Positions 48,917-57,333 of a DNA stretch of 64,000 bases are shown here, piece by piece. A model generated the notes under the pieces. It worked only from the letters and a program-made list of their open reading frames with translations. It did no database searches and was not told the origin of the DNA. The DNA is from Halosimplex halophilum (GTDB lineage Archaea; Halobacteriota; Halobacteria; Halobacteriales; Haloarculaceae), in NCBI RefSeq assembly GCF_004698125.1, contig NZ_ML214297.1, positions 1,834,891-1,898,890 of the forward strand, given 5' to 3'. Each line of letters opens with the position of its first letter. Position 1 is the stretch's first letter. The position numbers were made by a program, and so were the translations under genes.

Positions 48917-49951
48917 GTGATCCCCGTGGAGTGGGAACCCGACCGCGGACTCCGCGCCCGGATGGCCCTCGGGCTGGCCCTCGTGGCCGTCCTGCCCGTC
49001 GCCTTCGTCTACGCGTTCGTCTTCGCGGCCAACACCGTCGGCGTCGAACTGCTCGCCTGGGCGACCGACGACCCGTGGAACGGCCGCTTCTACGTGAACC
49101 CCGTCCTGGTCGTCGGGGCCGTCGCCGTCGGCTTCGCCGCGCAGTTCGCCTTCGGGGACTCGGTGGCGCTGCGCTCGGTCGACGCCCGCCGCGTCGACCG
49201 CGAGGACTACCCCGATCTAGTCGCCCGCGTCGACCGCCTCGCGCAGGTTGCCGGGGCGCCTGCGCCCGACGTGGCGGTGAGCCGCTCCGCCGTCCCCAAC
49301 GCCTTCGCGATCGGCGCCCGCCCCTCGAAGGCGACAGTCGTCGTCACCGAGGGCCTGCTCGACGCGCTGGACGACGACGAACTGGACGCCGTGCTGGCCC
49401 ACGAGATCGCCCACGTCCGCAACCGCGACGTGGCCGTGATGTCCCTCTCGTATTTCCTCCCGTCGCTGACCTACCTCGTCGCTATCGCCGCGTTCTACGT
49501 GCTCAAGGGCGTCTTCTACGTCGGCGGCGGCCTCGACGACGTGGACGGCGACGGCGCGAAGGGCGTGCTCGTCGTCGTCGTCGTGCTGGTCGTCAGCGCC
49601 CTGGTGACGCTGACCGTCTCGGCGCTGTTCTGGCTGGCGAGTTTCCTCCTGTTCCGCGTGCTCTCGCAGTACCGCGAGCACGCCGCCGACCGCGGCGCGG
49701 CGGCGATCACCGGCGACCCCGCGGCACTGGCCTCGGCGCTCCGTGTCGTCGACGACGAGATGAGCGACGCGCCGGACCGGGACCTCCGCGAGATCGACGG
49801 CGGGCTCGAAGCCCTCTACGTCGCCCCGGTCGACACCTACCAGTTCGGCGACGACCGGGAACTGCTCTCCAGCGACCTCTTCCCCGCCACGCATCCCGCC
49901 ACCGAGGAGCGGATCGAGCGGCTGGGGGAGATGGTGGAGGAGCGAGCGTGA
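48917..49951 (+). CDS. HtpX-like M48 membrane metalloprotease
   Basis: A 344-residue membrane protease. Two N-terminal transmembrane helices precede the zinc site HEIAHVRNRD, and two further helices (LTYLVAIAAFYVLKG and VLVVVVVLVVSALVTLTVSALFWLA) follow, with the third zinc ligand Glu expected in YREHAADRGAAAI. HtpX-type enzymes degrade misfolded membrane proteins. GTG 48917 is used; GTG 48926 is also possible. Its stop overlaps the GTG of the next gene (GTGA). Confidence 0.9.
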   Translation: MIPVEWEPDRGLRARMALGLALVAVLPVAFVYAFVFAANTVGVELLAWATDDPWNGRFYVNPVLVVGAVAVGFAAQFAFGDSVALRSVDARRVDREDYPDLVARVDRLAQVAGAPAPDVAVSRSAVPNAFAIGARPSKATVVVTEGLLDALDDDELDAVLAHEIAHVRNRDVAVMSLSYFLPSLTYLVAIAAFYVLKGVFYVGGGLDDVDGDGAKGVLVVVVVLVVSALVTLTVSALFWLASFLLFRVLSQYREHAADRGAAAITGDPAALASALRVVDDEMSDAPDRDLREIDGGLEALYVAPVDTYQFGDDRELLSSDLFPATHPATEERIERLGEMVEERA

Positions 49952-51048
49952 CCTCGCGGCGACGCTTTCTCCGGGACGCCGGCGTGACGGCCGCGCTCGG
50001 CCTCGGTGGAGCCCTCGCGGGCTGTGGCTACCGACCGGGCGGCGGGGACATCCGGTGGCGTGAGGACTTCCGAACCGGGTTCTACGGGGACGACCCGGTC
50101 GGCGTCGCCGGCGGCGTCCTCTACGGGGTCACGCCGTCGTCCAGGACCTACGACTTCGAAGCGGAAGAGTGGGTGACCCGCAGCAGCGTCACCGGGTACG
50201 ATACCGCCGACGGAAGCCGACGGTTGAACCGGGAGTTCGACCCCGACATCACGGCGTCCGCGCTCGGCGACGGGACGCTAGCGGTCGCGTTCGCCGACGG
50301 GAGCGTCGCGAGCCTCGCGGCGGAGGGGGTACAGTGGCGGGGTCCCGTCGACGGCCAGGTCCGCGCGGTGGCGGGCGCTCCGGGCCGGGTCTACGCGGTG
50401 ACGGCCGACGGGCGCCTCGTCGCCACCGCCGGCGGGTCGCGCGAGTGGACGGTCGACCTTCCGGGCGCGGACGGCGAAACCGACAGCGACGGGGACCGTC
50501 GACCGGCCACCTTCGTCGCTGCCAGCGAGGACCACGTCCTCGCCGCGACCGGGAACGGGGCGGCGGGTTTCGCCCCCGACGGTCGCCGGCTGTGGCGACG
50601 ACGGGACCTGGAACCGCCGGAGGGGGCGGCCTTCGTCGACGGGCGGGTACACGTCTGGTGGAGTCTGGATCTGGTCGCCCTCGATCCGTCGACGGGCGAC
50701 CCCCGCTGGACGCTCCCGGGGCTGGTCGAGTCAGTGGCCATCGCGGGGAGCGGCGGGTATCGGGTCGGTCACGGCGAGCTCGTCGCGTTCGACGCCGACG
50801 GCGAGCGCCGCTGGACCCGCGACAGCGACACCCGGTACGAGGACCGCTACGGCGGCGGGGTCGCTGCCGACGCCGACGGCGTGTACGCGACGCGCGACGG
50901 CGACCTCGTCGCCCACGACCCCGCGGACGGGAGCGTCCGCTGGGTCGTCGAGGCGGAGGTCGAACACGGGCCCTACCTCGTCGACGGCGGCGTTCTCGTC
51001 GCCGTCGACGGGGAACTCGTCTGTCACCATCGGGCGTCGACCGCCTGA
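49948..51048 (+). CDS. Tat lipoprotein with PQQ-like beta-propeller
   Basis: A 366-residue exported lipoprotein: RR motif (SRRRFLRDAG), lipobox LAGC at about residue 26, and repeated beta-propeller blades of the PQQ/WD40-like type, each with a Gly-Tyr or Val-Ala core followed by DG-W segments such as ALDPSTGDPRWTLPG and AHDPADGSVRWVVEA. No PQQ cofactor ligands can be assigned, so it is more likely a BamB-like scaffold than a dehydrogenase. The GTGA overlap with htpX suggests coordinated synthesis for envelope protein quality control. Confidence 0.85.
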   Translation: MTSRRRFLRDAGVTAALGLGGALAGCGYRPGGGDIRWREDFRTGFYGDDPVGVAGGVLYGVTPSSRTYDFEAEEWVTRSSVTGYDTADGSRRLNREFDPDITASALGDGTLAVAFADGSVASLAAEGVQWRGPVDGQVRAVAGAPGRVYAVTADGRLVATAGGSREWTVDLPGADGETDSDGDRRPATFVAASEDHVLAATGNGAAGFAPDGRRLWRRRDLEPPEGAAFVDGRVHVWWSLDLVALDPSTGDPRWTLPGLVESVAIAGSGGYRVGHGELVAFDADGERRWTRDSDTRYEDRYGGGVAADADGVYATRDGDLVAHDPADGSVRWVVEAEVEHGPYLVDGGVLVAVDGELVCHHRASTA

Positions 51049-51068
51049 AGCGACTGCCCCGTCCGCCG

Positions 51069-51407
51069 TCACCGGCGGGGGGTCCACAGCCCGTAGAGGA
51101 TACAGCAGAGGCCGACGATGGTCGCCAGGTCGGCCGCCAGCGCGAACGCGGTGCGGACCGTCGACCGCAGCCCGGGGGCGAACGTCGCGGCCGAATCGAG
51201 GACGGCGAACCCGCCGAACAGGACGCCGGGCGTCCAGAACGCGACGAGAAAGCCCGCGGCGACGAACAGCATCGGGAGGCTCTCGTTGCGGCGGTACCCG
51301 CGGTAGGCGACGTAGCCGACGGCGAATCCCAGGACGGCGATCAGGGCGGTCGTGATCCCCGGGATCAGACCGCTCGCCGTCGTCGCGAAGTGCAGCGGTG
51401 CGGTCAT
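51069..51407 (-). CDS. DUF7521 family membrane protein
   Basis: A 112-residue protein with three transmembrane helices (GLIPGITTALIAVLGFAVGYVA, LPMLFVAAGFLVAFWTPGVLF and AADLATIVGLCCILYGL). Its ATG overlaps the stop of the winged-helix gene (ATGA), the standard HTH-DUF7521 pairing in haloarchaea. It may sense a membrane signal for that regulator. A relative without an HTH partner lies at 26863. Confidence 0.78.
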   Translation of the reverse strand: MTAPLHFATTASGLIPGITTALIAVLGFAVGYVAYRGYRRNESLPMLFVAAGFLVAFWTPGVLFGGFAVLDSAATFAPGLRSTVRTAFALAADLATIVGLCCILYGLWTPRR

Positions 51408-51796
51408 CCTATGTCCTCCACGAACTCGGTGAAGCGGTCGGCCATCCGTCCGGTGCGGCTGAGCCGTATCTCGAAGCCCTCGTCGGTGAGGTCGACGACG
51501 GCGCGGTCGAGCGTCGCGGTGTACACCTTGTAGTGGTGGCCGTCGTCGTCGACGCGGGTCCGTTCGGCGACCAGGTCCTGCTCGCGCAGCGTCTCCAGCC
51601 GGCGGTAGACGGTCGGCCCGGACACCGAGCAGCGCTCGGCGAGCTCCGCCGCCGAGAGCGGTTCGGCGGCCGTGGCCTCGAGGATCGTCCGCGCGCAGTC
51701 GTCGCCGAGCAGCGAAGCCACGGTGTCGATGTCGGTGTCCTCATCCACACGTGTCCACCGTCCTCCCGGAGTGTCAAGCCAGTGGCTCGACTTCAT
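51404..51796 (-). CDS. Winged-helix (ArsR-like) regulator paired with DUF7521
   Basis: A 130-residue regulator. The core from about residue 22 (DIDTVASLLGDDCARTILEATAAEPLSAAELAE, then VSGPTVYRRLETLREQDLVAERTR) is a clear winged HTH, followed by a beta wing and a C-terminal helix. ATG 51796 fits a TATA-like ttaagg about 28 bases upstream; GTG 51748 would remove 16 residues. It is coupled to the DUF7521 gene and is divergent from a small membrane gene. Confidence 0.83.
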   Translation of the reverse strand: MKSSHWLDTPGGRWTRVDEDTDIDTVASLLGDDCARTILEATAAEPLSAAELAERCSVSGPTVYRRLETLREQDLVAERTRVDDDGHHYKVYTATLDRAVVDLTDEGFEIRLSRTGRMADRFTEFVEDIG

Positions 51797-51851
51797 CCAG
51801 TGAAGCCGTGGCTACCACCTTAACTGGTTCGGCGCGGTAGGGCCGAGTGCA
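51797..51851. promoter_or_regulatory. Compact bidirectional promoter
   Basis: Only 55 bp separate two divergent starts (51796 leftward, 51852 rightward). The sequence ccttaactgg (about 51818-51827) contains a TTAA core that lies 25-30 bases from both start codons, so a single element could serve both directions. Confidence 0.5.
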
Positions 51852-52007
51852 ATGGTCGCAATCGACGAAACCACGCTCGGCCTCGCGTTCGCCGTCCTCG
51901 GCGTCGTGTTCTCGATCGCGTGGCTCGCGCTCGGGCTGTACGGTATCAACTCCCTCCGGGAGATCCGCGCGGCGCTCGCCGACGACGACGCCGAGGCCGA
52001 CGGTTAG
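51852..52007 (+). CDS. 51-residue single-pass membrane protein
   Basis: ATG 51852 to TAG 52007 encodes a short acidic lead, one transmembrane helix (LGLAFAVLGVVFSIAWLALGL) and a charged acidic tail (LREIRAALADDDAEADG). The promoter position and composition support a real gene. It is divergent from the HTH/DUF7521 pair and convergent with cbiX. No family recognised. Confidence 0.68.
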   Translation: MVAIDETTLGLAFAVLGVVFSIAWLALGLYGINSLREIRAALADDDAEADG

Positions 52008-52085
52008 TAGCCGCCCCGGACGCATCGCCCTCCAGCCACCGCCCCGCCGGCGGTCACCCGCCGGGCAGTCCGACGGTCGGCGACA

Positions 52086-52961
52086 TCAGTCGTCGGCAGG
52101 CTCGGCGCTGCCGGTCTCGGCCCGCACGCGCTCGACGGCGTCGGCCACGTCGGCGCCGGCGTCGGCGGCCCGTTCGAGCACCACGTCGGCCATCAGCGGC
52201 TCGGTCCCCACGGCCCCGGAGTACCAGATCCGGTGGCCGTCCACCTCGGCGGGGGTGTCCCAGCCCTCGCGGTAGTCGTCGGTCAGCCCCATGTCCTCGG
52301 GGATGTCCTCCTGAGTGTGGTAGCCGTCCGCGATGAACAGCGGGACGACCACGATGTCGTCGCTGTCGAAGAAGTCCGTCACGTCGTCGACCTCGGGGTC
52401 CTCGTCCATGAACAGCGCCTCCACCTCGTCGAAGCGGTCCATCTCCGCGATGCGGTCGGCGTGGTACTCGATGGCCTTCGCGGAGTTCTCGTTGCGCTCG
52501 GTGCCGTGGCCGACGACGGCGAGGCCGAAGCCCTCGCCCACGTCGGGGTCGCCGGTCACCGACTCCGCGCGGCGGACGATCACGTCGCTCATCGCCTCGT
52601 GGGTGCCGACCGGGCCGCAGTAGTGGACCGTCTTGTCCACGTCCGCCGCTTCGAGCGTCGCGTGCGTGGCGCTGGTGCCGTCCGAGTCCCAGGCCTCGGG
52701 GTCCCAGTCGTCGAGGCGCAGTTCGCGGGGGATGACCTCCTCGGTGAAGTAGCCCTCCGAGACGAACAGGGGGACGACGTACACCTCGTCGCTCTCGACG
52801 GTCCGCAGGACCTCGCGGAAGGACGGTTCCTCCTTCCAGAAGCCCTCCCGGACCTCGTCGAAGGCGGCGGTCGCGCGGATCGTGTCGGCGTGGTCGAACG
52901 TCGGGGTGCTCGAATCCGCGTTCAGGTGCGACCCGTGGGCGACGATGACGAGCGCTTCCAT
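52086..52961 (-). CDS. cbiX: Sirohydrochlorin chelatase CbiX, two-domain form
   Basis: A 291-residue type II chelatase made of two CbiX units. The first starts IVAHGSHLN with metal-binding His9 and VPLFVSEGYFTEEVIP; the second has VVGHGTERN and VPLFIADGYHTQEDIP. It inserts Co2+ (cobalamin pathway) or Fe2+ (siroheme) into sirohydrochlorin in the cytosol. ATG 52961 gives the canonical MEALVIVAHGS start. Acidic insertions account for the extra length over other long-form enzymes. Confidence 0.93.
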   Translation of the reverse strand: MEALVIVAHGSHLNADSSTPTFDHADTIRATAAFDEVREGFWKEEPSFREVLRTVESDEVYVVPLFVSEGYFTEEVIPRELRLDDWDPEAWDSDGTSATHATLEAADVDKTVHYCGPVGTHEAMSDVIVRRAESVTGDPDVGEGFGLAVVGHGTERNENSAKAIEYHADRIAEMDRFDEVEALFMDEDPEVDDVTDFFDSDDIVVVPLFIADGYHTQEDIPEDMGLTDDYREGWDTPAEVDGHRIWYSGAVGTEPLMADVVLERAADAGADVADAVERVRAETGSAEPADD

Positions 52962-53082
52962 GCCCACCGGTACGGACGAATCCCCCAAAGGGGTGTCGTT
53001 GGCCGTCGCCGACGGCCCCGCCGGAGCGGCGGGTCTCGACCCCACCCAGGGATTTTTCGCGCCCGGCGTCCATCCGGCGGGT

Positions 53083-53556
53083 ATGACACTCGCCGCGGAC
53101 ACCCGCGAGGCCGTCCGGCGCCACCCGTTCCTGTACGACGCGCTCCGGGCCGGCGTGGTCAACTACACCGCCGCCGCCCGCTTTCTGGATGTCGAGGGCG
53201 AGACCGACGCGGTGGTCGCCGCGCTCCGCCGGTTCGCCGACGACCTCCCCGACTACGGGCGTCCGGGGGACGCCCCGCCGGTGAGCATGGAGAGCGGCCT
53301 CGGCGAGGGCGACCCCGCCGACGCCGTCCTCGCGGTGGGCGACCTCGCTCTAGTCCCCGACGAAGGGCCGCTCACGGCGATCACCGCCGGCGGCGCGGCC
53401 GACGCCGAGGCGCTCCGGCAGGTGCTCGGTCGGCTGGCGACCGCCGGGGTGGCCGTGGAGGCGGCCGCCGTCGGCGGCGGGTCGCTGGTCGTGGTCGTCG
53501 GCCGCCGCGACGGCGCGGACGCGGTGCGGGCGGTCGAGGACGCGCTGGCGGCGTAG
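53083..53556 (+). CDS. DUF7523-like protein
   Basis: A 157-residue protein: an N-terminal helical part (TREAVRRHPFLYDALRAGVVNYTAAARFL) like a short HTH, then an alpha/beta domain ending LVVVVGRRDGADAVRAVEDAL that resembles an ACT-type fold. It resembles the haloarchaeal DUF7523 family by memory. A TATA-like gattttt lies about 28 bases before ATG 53083. A regulatory amino-acid sensing role is only suggested by the fold. Confidence 0.72.
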   Translation: MTLAADTREAVRRHPFLYDALRAGVVNYTAAARFLDVEGETDAVVAALRRFADDLPDYGRPGDAPPVSMESGLGEGDPADAVLAVGDLALVPDEGPLTAITAGGAADAEALRQVLGRLATAGVAVEAAAVGGGSLVVVVGRRDGADAVRAVEDALAA

Positions 53557-53619
53557 GACCGTGCCACCGTTCGACGCCCATCCGCCACCTTGAAACGCCG
53601 GGCCGCGTAGACTCGGGTA

Positions 53620-55104
53620 ATGACGCTCCAGCTCTCGAACACGCTCACGGGCGAGCGGGAGGACTTCGAGCCGGTCGACGACGACGCGGTCACCCTCTAT
53701 CTCTGCGGCCTGACGACCTCGGACCCGGCCCACGTCGGCCACGCCCGGACGTGGACCCACACCGACGTGGTCCACCGGTGGCTGGAGTACCTGGGCTACG
53801 ACGTGCGCCACGTCGAGAACTTCACCGACGTCAACGAGAAGATCGTCGCCCGCGTCGGCGAAGTGGGGGAGGACGAAGCCGAGGTCGCCCGCCACTACAC
53901 CGAGTCGTTCATCGAGGACATGCGGGCGCTCAACCTCAAGCGCGCCGACGTGTACCCCCGCGTCTCCGAGCACATCGACGAGATCGTCGCGATGGTCGAG
54001 ACGCTGGTCGAGGAGGGATACGCCTACGAGTCCAACGGGTCGGTCTACTTCGACGTGACCGCCGACGACGACTACGGGAAGCTCTCGAACCAGGACCTCG
54101 ACGAGTCCGAGGTCCAGGGCGACGAGGACGAACTCGCCGAGAAGCGCAACCCCGCCGACTTCGCGCTGTGGAAGGCCGGCGGCGTCGACCCCGCGGAGAT
54201 AGCGGAGCACCAGCACGAGGGCGCGGCGCCCGCCGAGGAGGCCGCCCAGCAGGCACAGACGTGGGACTCGCCGTGGGGCGAGGGCCGGCCGGGCTGGCAC
54301 ATCGAGTGCTCGGCGATGTCGACGACCCACCTCGGCGAGACCTTCGACATCCACGTCGCGGGGTCGGATCTGGTCTTCCCGCACAACGAAAACGAGATCG
54401 CACAGAGCGAGTGCGCGACGGGCCAGGAGTTCTCGAAGTACTGGCTGCACACCGGGATGGTCCAGGTGGCCGACGAGAAGATGTCCTCGAGCCTGCAGAA
54501 CTTCACGACCGCGCGGGCGGCCATCGAGGAGTTCGGCGTCGACGTACTCCGGACGTTCTTCGTCTCGACCGTCTATTCGGCGGACCCGACCTTCTCCGAG
54601 GAGACGCTGGCCGAGGCCGAGGAACGGTGGGAACGGCTCGAACGCGGCTACGAGCGGGCCGTCGAGGCGGCCGACAGCGTCGACGCCTACGCCAACGCCG
54701 CCGACCCGGCCCTGCGGGAGGCCGTCGAGTCGGCCCGCGCCGACTTCGAGTCGGCGATGAACGACGACCTCAACACCCGCGAGGCGATGGCCGCCCTGCT
54801 CGAGCTGGCCTCGGCGGTCAACGCCCACGTCGACGACCGCGACCGTTACGACTTCCCGGGCCTCAAGCGGGCCATCGACGCCTTCGAGGAGCTCGGCGGC
54901 GACGTGTTCGGCCTCTCGTTCGGCGGGTCCGACGGCGGCGAGGTGCGGGTCGCCGAGGACCTGGTCGAACTCGTGCTCGACCTGCGCGAGCGGGAACGCG
55001 AGGCGGGCAACTACGAGCGCGCCGACGAACTGCGCGACCGGCTCGACGACATCGGCGTCGCGGTCGAAGACGGCGACGACGGGCCGACCTACCGCTTCGA
55101 GTGA
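53620..55104 (+). CDS. cysS: Cysteinyl-tRNA synthetase
   Basis: A 494-residue class I synthetase that charges tRNA-Cys. The HIGH motif is AHVGHART, the KMSKS motif is EKMSSSLQN, and zinc-ligand cysteines lie in LYLCGLTTSD and WHIECSAMS with HNEN downstream. The family's first motif is usually CGPTVYD; here it is CGLTTSD, a modest divergence. The C-terminal DALR-like helical region and anticodon-binding part complete the usual length. It lies 63 bp downstream of the DUF7523-like gene. Confidence 0.96.
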   Translation: MTLQLSNTLTGEREDFEPVDDDAVTLYLCGLTTSDPAHVGHARTWTHTDVVHRWLEYLGYDVRHVENFTDVNEKIVARVGEVGEDEAEVARHYTESFIEDMRALNLKRADVYPRVSEHIDEIVAMVETLVEEGYAYESNGSVYFDVTADDDYGKLSNQDLDESEVQGDEDELAEKRNPADFALWKAGGVDPAEIAEHQHEGAAPAEEAAQQAQTWDSPWGEGRPGWHIECSAMSTTHLGETFDIHVAGSDLVFPHNENEIAQSECATGQEFSKYWLHTGMVQVADEKMSSSLQNFTTARAAIEEFGVDVLRTFFVSTVYSADPTFSEETLAEAEERWERLERGYERAVEAADSVDAYANAADPALREAVESARADFESAMNDDLNTREAMAALLELASAVNAHVDDRDRYDFPGLKRAIDAFEELGGDVFGLSFGGSDGGEVRVAEDLVELVLDLREREREAGNYERADELRDRLDDIGVAVEDGDDGPTYRFE

Positions 55105-55182
55105 CACGGGCGTCGGCCGCGGTCGGGCGCTGGCGCGGGCCGCGCCGGCGGGTTTATCCCTCGTCGCGATAACGTCGGTGAC

Positions 55183-55830
55183 ATGATACGGTCACGCGAG
55201 GCGGGTATCGGCGTCGCGCTCGTCGTCCTGCTGGCGACGGCCGGCTGCATCGGCTTTCTCACCGGGAGCGAACCGCTCGGGTTCGCCGCGAACGCGACGG
55301 AGGTCGACGACGCGACGCTGGAGGAGACGGGCTACCAGCTGGCGGCCAGCGGCTCGCCCAACAGCACGCACAACGTCTCGGCCGCGGGCCAGACCAGACA
55401 GGTGGTCGTCTCCAGCGAACTCCGGCGGTACAACCGCACCGTCGAGCTGGCCGAGGGCGTCGAGGGCGACTTCGCGCGGGTGACCGTCTTCACCTCGCCC
55501 GCCGCGTCGGTCGCGGGCACGTCGGTCAACCCCATCGGCTCGCTCTCGAACGAACGGCTCGTCCGCCGGTTCGTGGGCGCCTCGTCCGGACTGTCGGACG
55601 TGCAGTTCCAGTCCAACCGGTCGGTCGAGTTCCTCGGCGAGTCGCGGACGGTCTCCGAGTACACCGCCACCCAGCGGATGGGCGGCGTGGAGACGAACGC
55701 GACGATCCACCTCGCGACGGTCGAACACGACGGCGACTTCGTGACCGTCGTGGCCGTCCACCCGGAGGCGGTCGACGAGCGCTCGCGGGTCGACACGCTG
55801 CTGGCCGGACTCCGCCATCCGCCGGCCTGA
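55183..55830 (+). CDS. DUF6517-like lipoprotein
   Basis: A 215-residue lipoprotein with a Sec-type signal (VALVVLLATAGC, lipobox cysteine at about 22), unlike the Tat lipoproteins elsewhere in the window. The mature domain starts GFAANATEVDDATLEETGYQLA and is beta-rich, ending HPEAVDERSRVDTLLAGLRHP; this pattern matches the haloarchaeal DUF6517 family (from memory). Several N-x-S/T sites may be glycosylated. Function unknown. Confidence 0.8.
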   Translation: MIRSREAGIGVALVVLLATAGCIGFLTGSEPLGFAANATEVDDATLEETGYQLAASGSPNSTHNVSAAGQTRQVVVSSELRRYNRTVELAEGVEGDFARVTVFTSPAASVAGTSVNPIGSLSNERLVRRFVGASSGLSDVQFQSNRSVEFLGESRTVSEYTATQRMGGVETNATIHLATVEHDGDFVTVVAVHPEAVDERSRVDTLLAGLRHPPA

Positions 55831-55868
55831 CCGCCGACCCGGCGGGCCGCTCGTCCGCGCGGGCCCGC

Positions 55869-56042
55869 CTATCCGCCGCCGCCGGCGACGCCGCTGCCGA
55901 TCGCGGCGCCGCAGTCGGCGCAGCCGACCACGTAGAACCGCTTGGAGGAGCGGAATATCCCGGCCATCTTCGCGTCCATGTCGACGAACTCCACGTCCTC
56001 CTTGTCGGCGAGTTCCGTCTCGCATTCGGGGCAGTGGACCAT
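55869..56042 (-). CDS. Small zinc-ribbon protein, 57 residues
   Basis: C4/C7 (CPEC) and C41/C44 (CADC) form a zinc ribbon around a central segment VEFVDMDAKMAGIFRSSKRFYVVG; the C-terminus is Gly-rich. ATG 56042 gives the MVHCPECE start common to haloarchaeal microproteins. It is convergent with the lipoprotein gene (38 bp). Function unknown. Confidence 0.75.
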   Translation of the reverse strand: MVHCPECETELADKEDVEFVDMDAKMAGIFRSSKRFYVVGCADCGAAIGSGVAGGGG

Positions 56043-56188
56043 GCGCACCCCGACTCCCGGTGCCGGTAAGTGTCTTGTCCCGCCGGAGAGGTCCCCCGCG
56101 GTCGCACCCGGCATCGCGGGCGACTGACGGCGAACGGGCGCCCGCGGTCGGCATACGCTTTTGTCGCTCGCGGCCATCGGAGAGGGAC

Positions 56189-56359
56189 ATGAGAGCGGCG
56201 CTCCCGATCGGACTCGCGCTCACCGCGGTCGGGACCGTCGGGTACGCGGTGGGGGTCGCCGCGCCCTACCCCGGGCGGTCGCTGTCGGTGACCGCCGTGA
56301 TGGTGGGCGTCACGCTCGCGGCCATCGGCCGGTCGAAGCCGCCGGAGGGGGAGCCGTGA
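56189..56359 (+). CDS. 56-residue membrane protein upstream of corA
   Basis: Two transmembrane helices (ALPIGLALTAVGTVGYAVGVA and LSVTAVMVGVTLAAIG) and a short tail. Its TGA overlaps the GTG of corA (GTGA), so the two are co-translated; a TATA-like cgcttttgt is about 28 bases before ATG 56189. It may be an accessory to the CorA transporter or just a leader gene. Confidence 0.7.
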   Translation: MRAALPIGLALTAVGTVGYAVGVAAPYPGRSLSVTAVMVGVTLAAIGRSKPPEGEP

Positions 56360-57333
56360 CGGCCGCGCTCGTCTACCGCGCCGACGAGGTCACGGAGTAC
56401 GACGACCTCGCCGCGGCCCGCGCCGCCGACGGGACGACCTGGGTCCACGCCGCGGGCGCCGACCGCGCCGAGATGGACCGGGTCGCCGAGGCCTTCGACA
56501 TCCACCCGCTGTCCGTTGAGGACGTGTGCAAGGGCGTCCGGCCCAAGACCGAGGAGTACGACGACTACACGCTCGTCGTCGTCAAGCGCGCCACCCTCCG
56601 CGGCGGCGAGACCACCTTCGACGAGGAGATCCGGGACGTGCCCGTCGGCGTCTTCGTCGGCGACGACTGGCTGGTCACGCTCTCCCCCGGCCCGGTCGAT
56701 CCGGTCGACAGGGTTCGGCAGGCCGTCCGCTCGGGCGACGAACGGCTCCTCCACCGGGGGGCCGACTTCACGGCCTACCGCGTCGTCGACGTGGTCGTCG
56801 ACGAGTACTTCGAACTGCTCGACGAGATCGAGGACGACATCGAGGCCGTCGAGGAGGCCGTCACCACCTCGACCGACATCGAGACGCTCGAAGCCATCAA
56901 CAGCGTCCGCCGGGAACTGCTCTCCTTTCGCAAGCTCGCCTGGCCCACCCGCGAGGCCGTCGGCGTCCTCGCCCGGGGCGACCCCGCCCAGGTCGACGAG
57001 GAGACGGAGAAGTACTTCCGGGACGTGTACGACCACCTCGTCCAGCTAGTCGACCTGACCGAGACCTACCGCGACCTGGCCTCCGGCGCGCGGGACATCT
57101 ACCTCAACACCCTCTCCCAGTCCACCAACGAGGTGATGAAGGTGCTCACGGTCGTCGCGACCATCTTCATCCCGCTCACCTTCGTCGTCGGCGTCTACGG
57201 CATGAACTTCGCCGACAGCCCCTACAACATGCCCGAGCTCGCCTGGCCCTACGCCTACCCCGCCGTCATGGTCGGAATGCTGCTGGTCGCCCTCGTCATG
57301 CTCTCCTATTTCCGCGGCCAGGATTACATCTGA
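56356..57333 (+). CDS. corA: CorA-family magnesium/cobalt transporter
   Basis: A 325-residue divalent-cation channel. The soluble N-terminal domain includes IHPLSVEDVCKG, a long helix follows, and the C-terminus has two transmembrane helices with the signature YGMNF loop between them (VVGVYGMNFADSPYNMPELAW). It forms a pentameric Mg2+ (or Co2+) channel. GTG 56356 is fixed by the overlap with the small upstream gene. Confidence 0.93.
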   Translation: MTAALVYRADEVTEYDDLAAARAADGTTWVHAAGADRAEMDRVAEAFDIHPLSVEDVCKGVRPKTEEYDDYTLVVVKRATLRGGETTFDEEIRDVPVGVFVGDDWLVTLSPGPVDPVDRVRQAVRSGDERLLHRGADFTAYRVVDVVVDEYFELLDEIEDDIEAVEEAVTTSTDIETLEAINSVRRELLSFRKLAWPTREAVGVLARGDPAQVDEETEKYFRDVYDHLVQLVDLTETYRDLASGARDIYLNTLSQSTNEVMKVLTVVATIFIPLTFVVGVYGMNFADSPYNMPELAWPYAYPAVMVGMLLVALVMLSYFRGQDYI

